This document shows, one piece after another, positions 34,815 to 43,586 of a DNA stretch of 64,000 nt. The notes below the pieces were generated by a model. That model saw only the letters and a list, made by a program, of their open reading frames with translations. It was not told the origin of the DNA and made no database searches. The stretch comes from an uncultured Paracoccaceae bacterium (lineage in GTDB: Bacteria > Pseudomonadota > Alphaproteobacteria > Rhodobacterales > Rhodobacteraceae). The number at the start of each line of letters is the position of its first letter. Position 1 is the stretch's first letter. The stretch covers positions 62,001 to 126,000 of the forward strand of contig CALICM010000002.1 in assembly GCA_938049225.1 (NCBI GenBank). The letters are read 5' to 3'. The position numbers and the translations under genes are program-made.

Positions 34815-35915
34815 CTACGACGCCTCTTGTTCTTTTTTGTTGGTGCTATCATTAACGGGCGCTGGGCTGGATGCAACACGCGCCGCCAGCTTTTCGGAAA
34901 AGCCGTTGTGCGCAAGGGTGAAGGCCAATTTGATCGCCGCCGAGATCCCGGTGGCATCCGCGCTGCCATGCGATTTGACCACGGTGCCATTCAACCCCAG
35001 GAACACACCCCCGTTTACGCGGCGTGGGTCGATCCGCTTGCTCAGCCGTCGCAGCGAGGTATAGGCAAATAGCGCCCCGATGCGGCTGAAGATCGAATGG
35101 CGAAACGCCTCAGCCAGCAATTCCCGGATCTGAGCGGCGGTCCCTTCGGCGGTCTTCACCGCGATATTGCCCGCGAAGCCATCGGTGACGATAATATCCA
35201 CACTGGTGCCCGACAGGTCAGAGCCTTCGACAAAGCCGACATAGGTGAAATCGCCCGTTGGCGCGGCGGCCTCGATCAGGGTTGCAGCCTCGCGCAGCTC
35301 GTCGCGCCCCTTATGCTCTTCCGTGCCCAGGTTCAGCAGGCCGACGCGGGGGCGGGGTAGATCCAATCCGTTGCGGGCATAGGACGCGCCCATGATCGCA
35401 TATTTCAGCAGATCCTGCGCATCGGCGCGAATATCGGCCCCCACATCTAGCACAACGTTGTACCCGGCGGGATTGCGCGACGGCCAAAAGACCGCGATTG
35501 CCGGCCGGTTGATCCCGGGCGCCTTGCGCAGCCGCACCATCGAGATCGCCATCAGCGCACCGGTATTCCCACAAGACACCGCCACCGTGGCCTCGCCGTT
35601 TTCGACCGTCTCCAGCGCGTTCCACATGCTAGAGCCCTTGCCATTGCGCAGGGCCCTCGACGGTTTTTCGTCCATTGAGATGGCGGCCGTAACGTCACGC
35701 ACTTCAGTGCGACCTTGCAGGATCGGGTTGCGCGCGATCAACGGCGCCAACTCAGCCTCGGGGCCGTGAACGATAAAGGCGATGTCGGGGTTCTTTCGGG
35801 CAGACAGGACCAATCCGCCCACAACAGCGCTGACCCCACGCTCTGCTCCCAGCGCGTCGATCGAAATGACCGTCGATCCGTTTGGGGCAGCTTCGACGGG
35901 GGCAGTGTCTGTCAT
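34815..35915 (-). CDS. plsX: Phosphate acyltransferase PlsX
   Basis: 366 residues. [18 protein letters not shown] near the N-terminus, [27 protein letters not shown] and [15 protein letters not shown] are conserved PlsX segments. The enzyme makes acyl-phosphate from acyl-ACP for phospholipid synthesis. It lies between rpmF and fabH. Confidence 0.97.
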   Translation of the reverse strand: MTDTAPVEAAPNGSTVISIDALGAERGVSAVVGGLVLSARKNPDIAFIVHGPEAELAPLIARNPILQGRTEVRDVTAAISMDEKPSRALRNGKGSSMWNALETVENGEATVAVSCGNTGALMAISMVRLRKAPGINRPAIAVFWPSRNPAGYNVVLDVGADIRADAQDLLKYAIMGASYARNGLDLPRPRVGLLNLGTEEHKGRDELREAATLIEAAAPTGDFTYVGFVEGSDLSGTSVDIIVTDGFAGNIAVKTAEGTAAQIRELLAEAFRHSIFSRIGALFAYTSLRRLSKRIDPRRVNGGVFLGLNGTVVKSHGSADATGISAAIKLAFTLAHNGFSEKLAARVASSPAPVNDSTNKKEQEAS

Positions 35916-35942
35916 ATCAGGGGTGCCTCGCCGCGGCGGGTT

Positions 35943-36149
35943 TTATGCGGCGTCTTCGTCCAGGTCGATCTCGTCCACCAGTGTGACAACCTCGCGGTCG
36001 GCATAGTGACCGCAAGCGCTGCACACATGGTGTGGCCGTTTCAACTCGCCGCAGTTCGAGCATTCGTTCGGATTAGCCGCGACCAGTGCGTCGTGCGACC
36101 GGCGCTGACCCCGGCGGGAGCGCGTGATCTTACTCTTAGGAACAGCCAT
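35943..36149 (-). CDS. rpmF: 50S ribosomal protein L32
   Basis: 68 residues: [20 protein letters not shown], then [20 protein letters not shown] with the two Cys pairs of the zinc form. The longer frame is rejected because L32 always starts AVPK. It is followed 27 bases later by plsX. Confidence 0.98.
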   Translation of the reverse strand: MAVPKSKITRSRRGQRRSHDALVAANPNECSNCGELKRPHHVCSACGHYADREVVTLVDEIDLDEDAA

Positions 36150-36319
36150 CTGTTCAACCTCAGCCTTAGGGGCGCCTACGGCCCATGTGAAACCCTTTTC
36201 CGCGACACGCCGGATCGCCAATGGGGTAAAAAAGAACCCGATAGAGCGGCAAATTTCCGACATCGCAAAGAAGCGCGGAAAATACCCGGATTCCGCGCCG
36301 CCGCAAGACCTAATTTAGT

Positions 36320-36889
36320 TTACTCACCATCACGTTGCAGTTTGTCCCGCAACCCAGCCAGGGCCGCAAAGGGTTTTTCACGCCCTGGGATCGGGTCGGC
36401 CCCGGGGGGGATTGCCGATATTGGGCCGACCTTCACACCCTCCGCCCGCGGATAGGGCGGCAGTGCAAGCGCTAATTCTTCCATAGCCAAAAGCCCGAGG
36501 TCGATGGGATCGGTCAGCGGTTCGATCTCATCCAAAGCCTCGGCATCCAACTCGATCTCGGCGACGAATTCAGGCTCTGCCTTGGCTGGCAACCAGGTGC
36601 GCCGCACCGGCAGATCCAACCGGGTTTTCACCGGTTGCAGTGTCACCACACAGGCCTGGGTCACGGTTGCCCCAACGGTCCCGGTGAACTGCCAGCCGTC
36701 GTCGTCAATCGCGTCCAGGCGGCCATGGATCCGCAGCTTTGACAGAAACATCAGGTCCAACAAGGCTGCCACTTGCGCCTGTTCGGCTTCGGTCGCGCGC
36801 ATGTCGATGTCGTGCTGAGGGGCTTTGCGCAAGACGTGCAGGCGCAAGGGTCGGCTGAATTCAGGTGTTGGGTTGGGGGTGTCGGTCAT
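36320..36889 (-). CDS. DUF177 (YceD) domain-containing protein
   Basis: 189 residues with the DUF177 core: GTVGATVTQACVVTLQPV and a conserved acidic C-terminal region (IDLGLLAMEELALALPPYP). In bacteria it is encoded just upstream of rpmF and is linked to 23S rRNA stability or ribosome assembly, as in plant homologues. The 170 bases between it and rpmF may hold the rpmF promoter. Confidence 0.9.
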   Translation of the reverse strand: MTDTPNPTPEFSRPLRLHVLRKAPQHDIDMRATEAEQAQVAALLDLMFLSKLRIHGRLDAIDDDGWQFTGTVGATVTQACVVTLQPVKTRLDLPVRRTWLPAKAEPEFVAEIELDAEALDEIEPLTDPIDLGLLAMEELALALPPYPRAEGVKVGPISAIPPGADPIPGREKPFAALAGLRDKLQRDGE

Positions 36890-36971
36890 GCGGCTCTCTC
36901 ACGGGCCCGGGGCGGGTTCGGCTTGAAACTAGCGGGTTGCCGGGGTACGGGACAAGAGGACAGGCAAAAGA

Positions 36972-37445
36972 GTGACGAGCGTGATGCGTCTAACACTGCG
37001 GATGACCCGCCCCTTGATCCCCTTCATTATTCTGGGGCTTCTGGTGGCGTGCAGCGCCCAGGTCACAGTCCATGGCTATGTCCCTCCCGAGGAAGAGATC
37101 GCCAACATCGAGCCTGGTGTGGACACGGTCCTTTCCATCGAAGACCGCATTGGGCGCCCGTCCAGTTCTGGCCTGCTGCGCGACAGCGATTGGTATTACA
37201 TCCAAACCACCATGGAGCAGCTAACGTACAACCCGCCCCGGCCAACGGACCGTAAGGTGGTTGCCATCGCGTTCGACCCCGAAGGCGTGGTAACCTCGGT
37301 TCAAAGCTATGGGCTGGAAGATGGGCGCATCGTCAACCTCTCGCCCCGTGTCACCGAAACGGGCGGTCAGCGCGTGAACACCCTGCGCCAGATCTTCGCC
37401 GGCCTGCTGAACTTTAACGCGGCAGATATCCTGGGCGGTGGCTGA
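36972..37445 (+). CDS. bamE: Outer-membrane assembly lipoprotein BamE
   Basis: 157 residues. A signal sequence ends in the lipobox LVACSA, so the Cys near residue 28 would be lipidated. The SmpA/OmlA fold shows ... GVDTVLSIEDRIGRPS and DWYYIQTTMEQ. BamE stabilises the BamA-BamD complex. GTG 36972 is chosen because GAGGA lies 11 bases upstream; ATG 36984 also fits. It is divergent from DUF177. Confidence 0.9.
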   Translation: MTSVMRLTLRMTRPLIPFIILGLLVACSAQVTVHGYVPPEEEIANIEPGVDTVLSIEDRIGRPSSSGLLRDSDWYYIQTTMEQLTYNPPRPTDRKVVAIAFDPEGVVTSVQSYGLEDGRIVNLSPRVTETGGQRVNTLRQIFAGLLNFNAADILGGG

Positions 37446-37867
37446 GCGCTGTGTTTTAGGGCAGCGGCAGCCTCGGTCATTTTGCGCCAACGTCGACTGG
37501 CCACTCAGCCTTTGGGTTGGTCCGCCCGAAAGGCGGGCGCAAATCCATATCTATGAGAGACTTTCGTGTTCACGCTTTGGTCTAAACCCTGTCTTCCAGA
37601 CGGGTGCGCGACATCTTCTGATGGGTGCGCCGCGAGAAAGAGGTCGACATCTTGCGCGGTTTGCTATCGAGCGATCACCGCAAACACACCATGCCATTCA
37701 CCATTCAGGGGGGGTTGGGTTTAGGACTCATAACCACAAAGGGCAGCGCGCCGATTTGAGCCTGTTTTGCCACGGCAAAACCCCTGCAAGCCGTCCGCGA
37801 GACGCTGCATATCGCTTTGGAGAAGACCATCAGAACACGGGACTTGCCCGACAACCAGAAGCCGCTC
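37446..37867. other. 422-base gap between bamE and msrB, no gene seen
   Basis: The gap holds CCGCCCGAAAGGCGGGC at 37528-37544 (hairpin) and TTTTGCC-AC-GGCAAAAC near 37763-37780. Frames in it have no ribosome site or recognisable protein. It is large for two convergent genes and could encode a small RNA. Confidence 0.5.
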
Positions 37868-38266
37868 TCAGCTTTCTTGTGGTTTAAAGTCCAAGGCCAC
37901 ACCGTTCATGCAATATCGCAACCCGGTCGGGGCGGGCCCATCGGGGAAGACATGACCCAGGTGACCCTCGCAGGTCGCGCAAACCACTTCTGTCCGGCGC
38001 ATCAGCCACGAGCGGTCCTCGCGTTCTTCGACGGCATCTTCGGTCAACGGTTTGAAAAAGCTTGGCCAGCCCGTGCCGCTGTCGAATTTCGTCGCTTGCT
38101 CGAACAGCGGCGTTCCGCAGCCCGCACAGGCAAAGATGCCGGGGCTTTTGGGAAAGCTGTCATGGGTAAAGGCCCGCTCGGTTCCATGTTTGCGCAGCAC
38201 TTTATAGGCCTCGGCGGATAGCTGCGCGCGCCACTCGGCATCGGTTTTCACAATTTTATCGGCCAT
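37868..38266 (-). CDS. msrB: Peptide-methionine (R)-S-oxide reductase
   Basis: 132 residues. Zinc-binding CAGC (residues about 47-50) and CATC (about 96-99) pairs, GTGWPSF and RYCMNGVALDF with the catalytic Cys near the C-terminus are all present. MsrB repairs oxidised methionine in proteins using thioredoxin. It converges on bamE and is divergent from olsB. Confidence 0.96.
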   Translation of the reverse strand: MADKIVKTDAEWRAQLSAEAYKVLRKHGTERAFTHDSFPKSPGIFACAGCGTPLFEQATKFDSGTGWPSFFKPLTEDAVEEREDRSWLMRRTEVVCATCEGHLGHVFPDGPAPTGLRYCMNGVALDFKPQES

Positions 38267-38384
38267 CTTGCCCCCAAAATTTCCATCCCCTTATAAGTCT
38301 TTGCACACAAGACAGGATATCCGTCATAAGGACATCATAGTTTGCGGGCATCACGCTTATGTAAAGCGGATCGAAAGGCATGCA

Positions 38385-39116
38385 ATGGCTGGATTTAGAC
38401 GCGGGCGCTACGAGGCGCGGTTTGCCGAGACGCGGGCCGATATCGAGGCTGCGCAACGGCTGCGGCAACGCTGTTTTCGCGGCGCGGCCGAGGGGTTGGA
38501 CGCCGATCAGTTCGACCCTCTGTGCCGCCATGTTCTGGTCGAGGATCACACCACTGGCCAGTTGATCTGCTGCTTTCGCATCCAGCCCTTTGAAAACGGC
38601 CGGACCATCGATGGCTCCTACGCTGCGCAGTTCTATGACCTGGACCGGTTGCAGGCCTTTGATGGGCGGATGGTCGAGATGGGGCGGTTTTGCATCGACC
38701 CCGAAGTCCGCGACGCGGATGTGCTGCGCGTCGCCTGGGGGGCGATGACGCAATATGTCGACACCGAAGGGGTGGAACTGCTGTTCGGCTGCTCAAGTTT
38801 CAAGGGAACCGAGGCCGAGGCCTATATGGATGCCTTTGCGCTGCTCAAAGAACGCCACTTGGCCCCTAAACGCTGGCTGCCGCGGGTCAAGGCGCCCGCG
38901 GTGTTTCGCTTTGCCGCCCGGCTGCGCCTGCGCAAACCCAATTTGAAACTGGCGATGAAAGGTATGCCGCCGCTGCTGCGCACCTATTTGGTGATGGGCG
39001 GTTGGGTGTCGGATCATGCGGTGGTCGACAAGGATCTGAACACGCTGCATGTGTTCACCGGCCTTGAGATCGGCGCGATCCCGGCGGCGCGCAAACGGTT
39101 GCTGCGCGCAACCTAA
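38385..39116 (+). CDS. olsB: Ornithine lipid N-acyltransferase OlsB-like (GNAT fold)
   Basis: About 243 residues. The N-terminus RYEARFAETRADIEAAQRLR and RCFRG are typical of OlsB, with VEMGRFCIDPEVRD and GCSSFKGTEAEAY further on. OlsB acylates ornithine with 3-hydroxyacyl-ACP, the first step of ornithine-lipid synthesis. OlsA, its usual partner, is not next to it: the following gene is mbfA. The ATG at 38385 has AAGG upstream. Confidence 0.88.
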   Translation: MAGFRRGRYEARFAETRADIEAAQRLRQRCFRGAAEGLDADQFDPLCRHVLVEDHTTGQLICCFRIQPFENGRTIDGSYAAQFYDLDRLQAFDGRMVEMGRFCIDPEVRDADVLRVAWGAMTQYVDTEGVELLFGCSSFKGTEAEAYMDAFALLKERHLAPKRWLPRVKAPAVFRFAARLRLRKPNLKLAMKGMPPLLRTYLVMGGWVSDHAVVDKDLNTLHVFTGLEIGAIPAARKRLLRAT

Positions 39117-39126
39117 CGTTCGGGGC

Positions 39127-39155
39127 TTGCCTGGCTTAGAATTGTTCTAAATATT
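39127..39155 (+). promoter_or_regulatory. mbfA promoter containing an Irr-type iron box (ICE)
   Basis: CTTAGAATTGTTCTAAA (39135-39151) is a near-perfect inverted repeat matching the iron control element bound by Irr. It lies inside the promoter TTGCCT (39127) - 17 bases - AATATT (39150-39155), so a bound protein would block RNA polymerase. Irr control of mbfA is known in rhizobia. Confidence 0.75.
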
Positions 39156-39226
39156 GCGGGTGCCGATGGGATGCAGTTGTGCTGCCCCGGCAGGGATATT
39201 TTGGGACAAATTTGGGGGGCGCGGCG

Positions 39227-40210
39227 ATGTTACAGCGGGTCTTTGGTCGAGGACGGCGGGCGTTTGAGGATTTGTCCGAGCAGGAGGTCTTGGCACTGGC
39301 GATCTCGTCCGAGGAGGACGACGGGCGGATCTATCGCGCCTATGCTGAGGGTTTGCGCGAGACGTTTCCAGCCTCGGCGCATGTGTTCGACGAAATGGCG
39401 GCCGAGGAAGACACCCACCGCCAGCGGCTCATTGACCTGCATAAGGCGCGGTTTGGCGAGACAATCCCGCTGATCCGCCGCGAGCATGTGCGCGGCTATT
39501 ACGAGCGCAAGCCTGATTGGTTGGTCCGGCCCCTAGGCATCGAGAAGACCCGGGTGATGGCCGAGGCAATGGAAGATCAGGCTGCCCGTTTTTATCGCGC
39601 GGCGGCCGCTCGGACCACGGATGCCGATACCCGAAAGCTGCTCGGCGACTTGGCCGCCGCCGAAGATAGCCATGTTTCACTGGCGCAGCGCTTGGGCGAA
39701 GAGCATACGCCTGAGGACGTTCGCAGCGCCGAGGCCGAAAGTGAGCGGCGGCAGTTCATCCTGACCTATGTTCAGCCGGGGTTGGCCGGGTTGATGGATG
39801 GTTCGGTCTCGACCCTCGCGCCGATTTTCGCGGCGGCTTTCGCCACCGGTGACACCTGGACCACGTTTTTGGTGGGGCTCTCGGCCTCGGTCGGGGCGGG
39901 GATCTCGATGGGGTTTACTGAAGCCGCCAGCGACGACGGCGTGATCTCGGGGCGTGGTTCGCCTGTAATCCGCGGGCTTGTCACGGGCTTGATGACCACG
40001 ATCGGCGGGTTAGGACACGCGCTGCCCTATCTAATCCCGGATTTTTGGACCGCGACCACCGTCGCGATCATCGTCGTGTTTATTGAGCTGTGGGCGATCA
40101 CCTGGATCCAAAACCGCTATATGGAAACACCCTGGCTGCGTGCCAGCTTGCAGGTGGTGGTCGGCGGCGCGCTGGTGCTGGCGGCGGGGATCTTGATTGG
40201 GAACGCTTAG
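39227..40210 (+). CDS. mbfA: Membrane-bound ferritin / iron exporter MbfA
   Basis: About 327 residues. The N-terminal half is a ferritin-like domain (LAISSEEDDGRIYRAYAEGL, EMAAEEDTHRQRL and AMEDQAARFY with EED and ED iron ligands, residues about 20-165). The C-terminal half is a VIT1/CCC1-type domain with several membrane helices (GLMDGSVSTLAPIFAAAF, SMGFTEAASDDG). In Agrobacterium and Bradyrhizobium MbfA exports iron and protects against peroxide. I chose ATG 39227, with GGGGGG upstream. Confidence 0.93.
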   Translation: MLQRVFGRGRRAFEDLSEQEVLALAISSEEDDGRIYRAYAEGLRETFPASAHVFDEMAAEEDTHRQRLIDLHKARFGETIPLIRREHVRGYYERKPDWLVRPLGIEKTRVMAEAMEDQAARFYRAAAARTTDADTRKLLGDLAAAEDSHVSLAQRLGEEHTPEDVRSAEAESERRQFILTYVQPGLAGLMDGSVSTLAPIFAAAFATGDTWTTFLVGLSASVGAGISMGFTEAASDDGVISGRGSPVIRGLVTGLMTTIGGLGHALPYLIPDFWTATTVAIIVVFIELWAITWIQNRYMETPWLRASLQVVVGGALVLAAGILIGNA

Positions 40211-40260
40211 AGTGCTGGTCGGATCCCCGAAGCGGCACGGTCTTGGTCAGGCCGGCAGAA

Positions 40261-41232
40261 TCAACGTCCGGTGAGCGGCATGCCAAAGCCGCCGCGGGTT
40301 GTGCGGTCCAACCAGGTTGTGTTGGGCGACTGAATGGACATTTCGGCCCACAGGGTGGCCGGTGTCCAGACATTCGGATACCGCAGGATGCTCTCGTAAA
40401 GCGCCATCGTTCCAGGCCGTGTGTAGAAACTCCAATGGCAGATCCGCCGCGCTTGCGGTGCCAGTGCAATGCCCCTGCGCTGCAGCATGGCCAGCGTTGC
40501 TGACTGATCGAGCGGCAGGTCGAAGGTGTTGGGCGCCCGCCGACCCAACCCGGTGCTCAGCGGTTGCAATCCCGGCCGTTCGGGCGGCGAAAACCGATTC
40601 AGCAGCAGATCGAACAGCGCATTCTCGCGCGCTGTCACGTTGAACACCTGCGCTGCAGGTCCGGCGCCCTGGGTCAGGCAGGCCAGCGCGTTTCCATCAT
40701 ATTCGGCCCCGCCAAGCAAGATGGTTTGACCCACGGCCCCCGGCGGTGCGGCCGCGATCGCCTGCAGGGCAACGCGTGCGCCCAGCGAATGTGCGAGCAA
40801 ATGTACCGACCGACTCGGTGCCATCGCCCGAATGGCCGAGATCACACGTGCCAACTGACGCCCCGCGCGTGCTGCGGCCAGATAGGTTCGTGCAAAAGTG
40901 CCCAGTCGCGATCCCGGCAGGTCACGCTGTGACGCAGGCCAGGCAAAACCGATACATAACCCGTCGTCGATTGTTTCTGAGGCAAATCCCAATCCCCGCG
41001 GCCAACTGGCGAACTTAGGCTTTGTGTGGATGTCATGCGGTGCAAAAATCAACCGATGCGGATCGCTCCTTGGGTGCGAGGGCGAGAATTTGTACCCGTG
41101 GATCAGCACCACAATCGGTGCGTGCGCTGGCAGTTTGTGCAAACTGGCCCCCAAGGCTGCCTCAAACGGGATTTCGGGGACATTCGCGCAGCGAATTGTC
41201 CCTCCAGAAACTGAAAAACCTAGGATTGCCAT
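40261..41232 (-). CDS. Alpha/beta hydrolase
   Basis: About 323 residues. VVLIHGYKF supplies the oxyanion region and LLAHSLGARVAL the nucleophile elbow (G/A-H-S-x-G, Ser near residue 160). No signal peptide is seen. It may be an esterase of the PGAP1- or DUF900-like group, but the substrate is unknown. ATG 41232 is chosen because GAGGG lies five bases upstream. It is divergent from metZ, whose promoter lies about 100 bases away. Confidence 0.82.
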   Translation of the reverse strand: MAILGFSVSGGTIRCANVPEIPFEAALGASLHKLPAHAPIVVLIHGYKFSPSHPRSDPHRLIFAPHDIHTKPKFASWPRGLGFASETIDDGLCIGFAWPASQRDLPGSRLGTFARTYLAAARAGRQLARVISAIRAMAPSRSVHLLAHSLGARVALQAIAAAPPGAVGQTILLGGAEYDGNALACLTQGAGPAAQVFNVTARENALFDLLLNRFSPPERPGLQPLSTGLGRRAPNTFDLPLDQSATLAMLQRRGIALAPQARRICHWSFYTRPGTMALYESILRYPNVWTPATLWAEMSIQSPNTTWLDRTTRGGFGMPLTGR

Positions 41233-41332
41233 TGTGCCCTCGACCAATCTTTACACAACATATAGCCTGATAACACTTCGTTCGCGTGTCGTTCCCATGA
41301 CGCCAGCGTGACACATCCAGGTTTCATCGGCG

Positions 41333-41361
41333 TTGACGGATCGCACGCTTTGAGGATAACT
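41333..41361 (+). promoter_or_regulatory. metZ promoter
   Basis: TTGACG (41333-41338) and ATAACT (41356-41361) are 17 bases apart. The start of transcription would fall around 41367, exactly at the first base of the riboswitch. Confidence 0.65.
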
Positions 41362-41367
41362 GCGGAT

Positions 41368-41421
41368 TGTGGCGATTTGTTCACCGGATTGCGGGCCACG
41401 TTAAACATACCGCTAAAGAGG
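41368..41421 (+). ncRNA. SAM-II riboswitch upstream of metZ
   Basis: The segment GTGGCGATTTGTTCACCGG, then GCCACGTTAAAC and CGCTAAAG, matches the SAM-II (metA) consensus of alphaproteobacteria almost base for base. P1 is GTGGC (41369-41373) with GCCAC (41395-41399); the downstream CGCTAAA forms the pseudoknot side. It binds S-adenosylmethionine and reduces metZ expression. Confidence 0.88.
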
Positions 41422-41440
41422 TCGCGGTTCCCCAAAAGGC

Positions 41441-41475
41441 GCCCCGATCGTTTGCCCCGGTCGGGGCTTTTGTTT
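41441..41475 (+). terminator. Regulated terminator between the SAM-II riboswitch and metZ
   Basis: GCCCCGA (41441-41447) pairs with TCGGGGC (41461-41467), followed by TTTTGTTT. It lies 20 bases after the riboswitch and ahead of the start codon, so transcription attenuation is the likely mode. Confidence 0.7.
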
Positions 41476-41504
41476 GGAAAGGCCGCTCTGGGGCGGAAAG
41501 ACAT

Positions 41505-42686
41505 ATGGAAAAGACCTGGAAACCGCGCACCACCCTTGTCCACGCGGGCACCCGCCGCAGCCAATATGGCGAGATGTCCGAGGCGGTCTTTCTGACCCAG
41601 GGTTTCGTCTATCCCACGGCCGAGGCTGCCGCCGAACGCTTCATCGAAAGCGGCCCGGACGAGTTTATCTACGCTCGCTACGGCAATCCCACCGTCGCGA
41701 TGTTCGAGGAACGCATCGCTGCCCTGGAAGGCGCCGAAGATGCTTTCGCCACCGCGAGTGGCATGGCGGCGGTCAACGGCGCGCTGTTTTCCCAACTCAA
41801 AGCGGGCGACCACATCGTCTCGGCCCGCGCGCTCTTCGGTTCGTGCCTTTATATCGTTGAAACACTGCTGCCTCGTTTCGGGGTTGAGGTTACCTTCGTA
41901 GATGGCGCGGACCGGGCCCAATGGCAGGCCGCGATCCGCGAAGACACCAAACTGGTGTTTCTCGAGTCTCTCTCGAACCCAACGCTGGAGTTGGTCGACA
42001 TCCGCGCGGTCGCCGATCTTGCGCACTCCAAAAGCGCCCAAGTGGTGGTCGACAATGTCTTCGCCACCCCGATTTTCCAACGCAGCTTGGATCTGAGTGC
42101 GGATGTGGTGATCTATTCCGCGACCAAACACATTGATGGTCAAGGCCGCTGCTTGGGTGGTGTGGTTTTGGGCACGCGCGACTTCATTCGCGGCACGCTT
42201 GAGCCTTACCTCAAGCACACGGGCGGTGCCCTCAGCCCCTTCAATGCCTGGGTCATGCTGAAAGGGTTGGAGACGCTCGATCTGCGGTGCCGCGCGCAAG
42301 CAGCCTCGGCCTTGCATGTGGCCCAGGGCCTTGAGGGGCATCCCGCTTTGACCAAAGTGATCTTCCCGGGCCTTGCCAGCCATCCCCAACATGCGCTGGC
42401 GGTTGCGCAAATGGACGCCGGGGGCACGGTCGTCGCCATTGACCTGGCCGGGGGCCAAGAGGCTGCCTTTAAGGTGCTAAACGCCCTCGAGATTATCCTG
42501 ATTTCGAACAACTTGGGCGACGCGAAATCCATCGCCACCCACCCCGCAACGACCACGCACCAGCGTCTGAGCGATGCTGATCGGGCGCATCTGGGCATCG
42601 GTCCGGGACTAATCCGGCTCTCCATAGGGCTTGAAGATGCGGGGGATCTGCTTGCGGATTTGATACAGGCTTTGGAGGCCGTGTGA
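41505..42686 (+). CDS. metZ: O-succinylhomoserine sulfhydrylase
   Basis: About 393 residues of the Cys/Met metabolism PLP family: TLVHAGTRRSQYGE at the N-terminus, RYGNPTVAMFEERIAALEGA, the PLP-Lys segment IYSATKHIDGQGRCLGG and LSIGLEDAGDL at the end. MetZ makes homocysteine directly from sulfide. The start at 41505 has GGAAAG upstream; longer versions would read through the riboswitch. The SAM-II element fits methionine synthesis. Confidence 0.95.
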   Translation: MEKTWKPRTTLVHAGTRRSQYGEMSEAVFLTQGFVYPTAEAAAERFIESGPDEFIYARYGNPTVAMFEERIAALEGAEDAFATASGMAAVNGALFSQLKAGDHIVSARALFGSCLYIVETLLPRFGVEVTFVDGADRAQWQAAIREDTKLVFLESLSNPTLELVDIRAVADLAHSKSAQVVVDNVFATPIFQRSLDLSADVVIYSATKHIDGQGRCLGGVVLGTRDFIRGTLEPYLKHTGGALSPFNAWVMLKGLETLDLRCRAQAASALHVAQGLEGHPALTKVIFPGLASHPQHALAVAQMDAGGTVVAIDLAGGQEAAFKVLNALEIILISNNLGDAKSIATHPATTTHQRLSDADRAHLGIGPGLIRLSIGLEDAGDLLADLIQALEAV

Positions 42687-42783
42687 CATTGCCCGCCCTC
42701 ACATTGGTTTGAGAACTATTTGATTTTCTTGATGACGCCCCATGTTAGGGAACAGACCACAAGTCACCAGAAGGGCTGAGCCT

Positions 42784-43416
42784 ATGAACGTCCACGATCC
42801 GAAGATTAAGACCGAGCACGAGACCGGCATCTCCGGGGATCGCCCCACGCGGGACGAGGCCGAGGCAGCCGTGCGGACGCTGCTGCGTTGGGCGGGGGAC
42901 GATCCCACCCGAGAGGGGCTGCTTGACACGCCGGGTCGTGTGGTGCGCGCTTATGAGGAATGGTTTCGCGGCTACGATGAAGACCCACAGGCCATGTTGC
43001 AGCGGACGTTCGAGGAGGTTGAAGGCTACGACGAAATGGTTGTCTTGCGCGACATCCGCTATGAAAGCTATTGCGAGCACCATATGGCCCCGATCATCGG
43101 CAAGGCCCATGTCGGCTATATTCCCACGGACCGGGTGGTCGGCATCTCGAAACTCGCCCGGGTGGTCGACGCATTTGCCAAACGGCTGCAGGTCCAAGAA
43201 AAGATGAACGCTCAGATCGCCAACACGTTGCAGGAGGTCCTACAACCCCAAGGCGTTGCGGTGGTTTTGGAGGGCGAACATCACTGCATGTCCACCCGTG
43301 GCGTCCATAAACCTGGGGTTACGATGGTCACCTCGACCATGCTGGGCGCCTTCCGCGAGGCCGACACCCGCCGCGAATTCATGTCGATTATTGGCAATCC
43401 CACGAACCGCGGCTGA
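42784..43416 (+). CDS. folE: GTP cyclohydrolase I
   Basis: About 210 residues. [21 protein letters not shown], then the zinc ligand segment [23 protein letters not shown] and [12 protein letters not shown] are complete. FolE makes dihydroneopterin triphosphate from GTP for folate. The start ATG 42784 is preceded by GAAGGG. It is the canonical FolE type. Confidence 0.97.
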   Translation: MNVHDPKIKTEHETGISGDRPTRDEAEAAVRTLLRWAGDDPTREGLLDTPGRVVRAYEEWFRGYDEDPQAMLQRTFEEVEGYDEMVVLRDIRYESYCEHHMAPIIGKAHVGYIPTDRVVGISKLARVVDAFAKRLQVQEKMNAQIANTLQEVLQPQGVAVVLEGEHHCMSTRGVHKPGVTMVTSTMLGAFREADTRREFMSIIGNPTNRG

Positions 43417-43586
43417 TCCCCCAGCCTTCTCTGCTCGTGAATACCCTTCCGTTTGGGGCAGCGCCCAACCCGCCCGAAGGGCTCAAATGACTTGCGCCGC
43501 AAGGCGCGCATTTCGGTCGGTGTCACCAGCGCCCACATCCAACACCACGACTTGACACCCGCCACCCCGCGCGCCAACCGTGACCC

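Noticed and set aside
37438-37887. 149-residue plus-strand frame
   Set aside because: It overlaps bamE and msrB ends and has no protein-like composition.
41367-41504. N-terminal extension of MetZ
   Set aside because: It would translate the SAM-II riboswitch and terminator.
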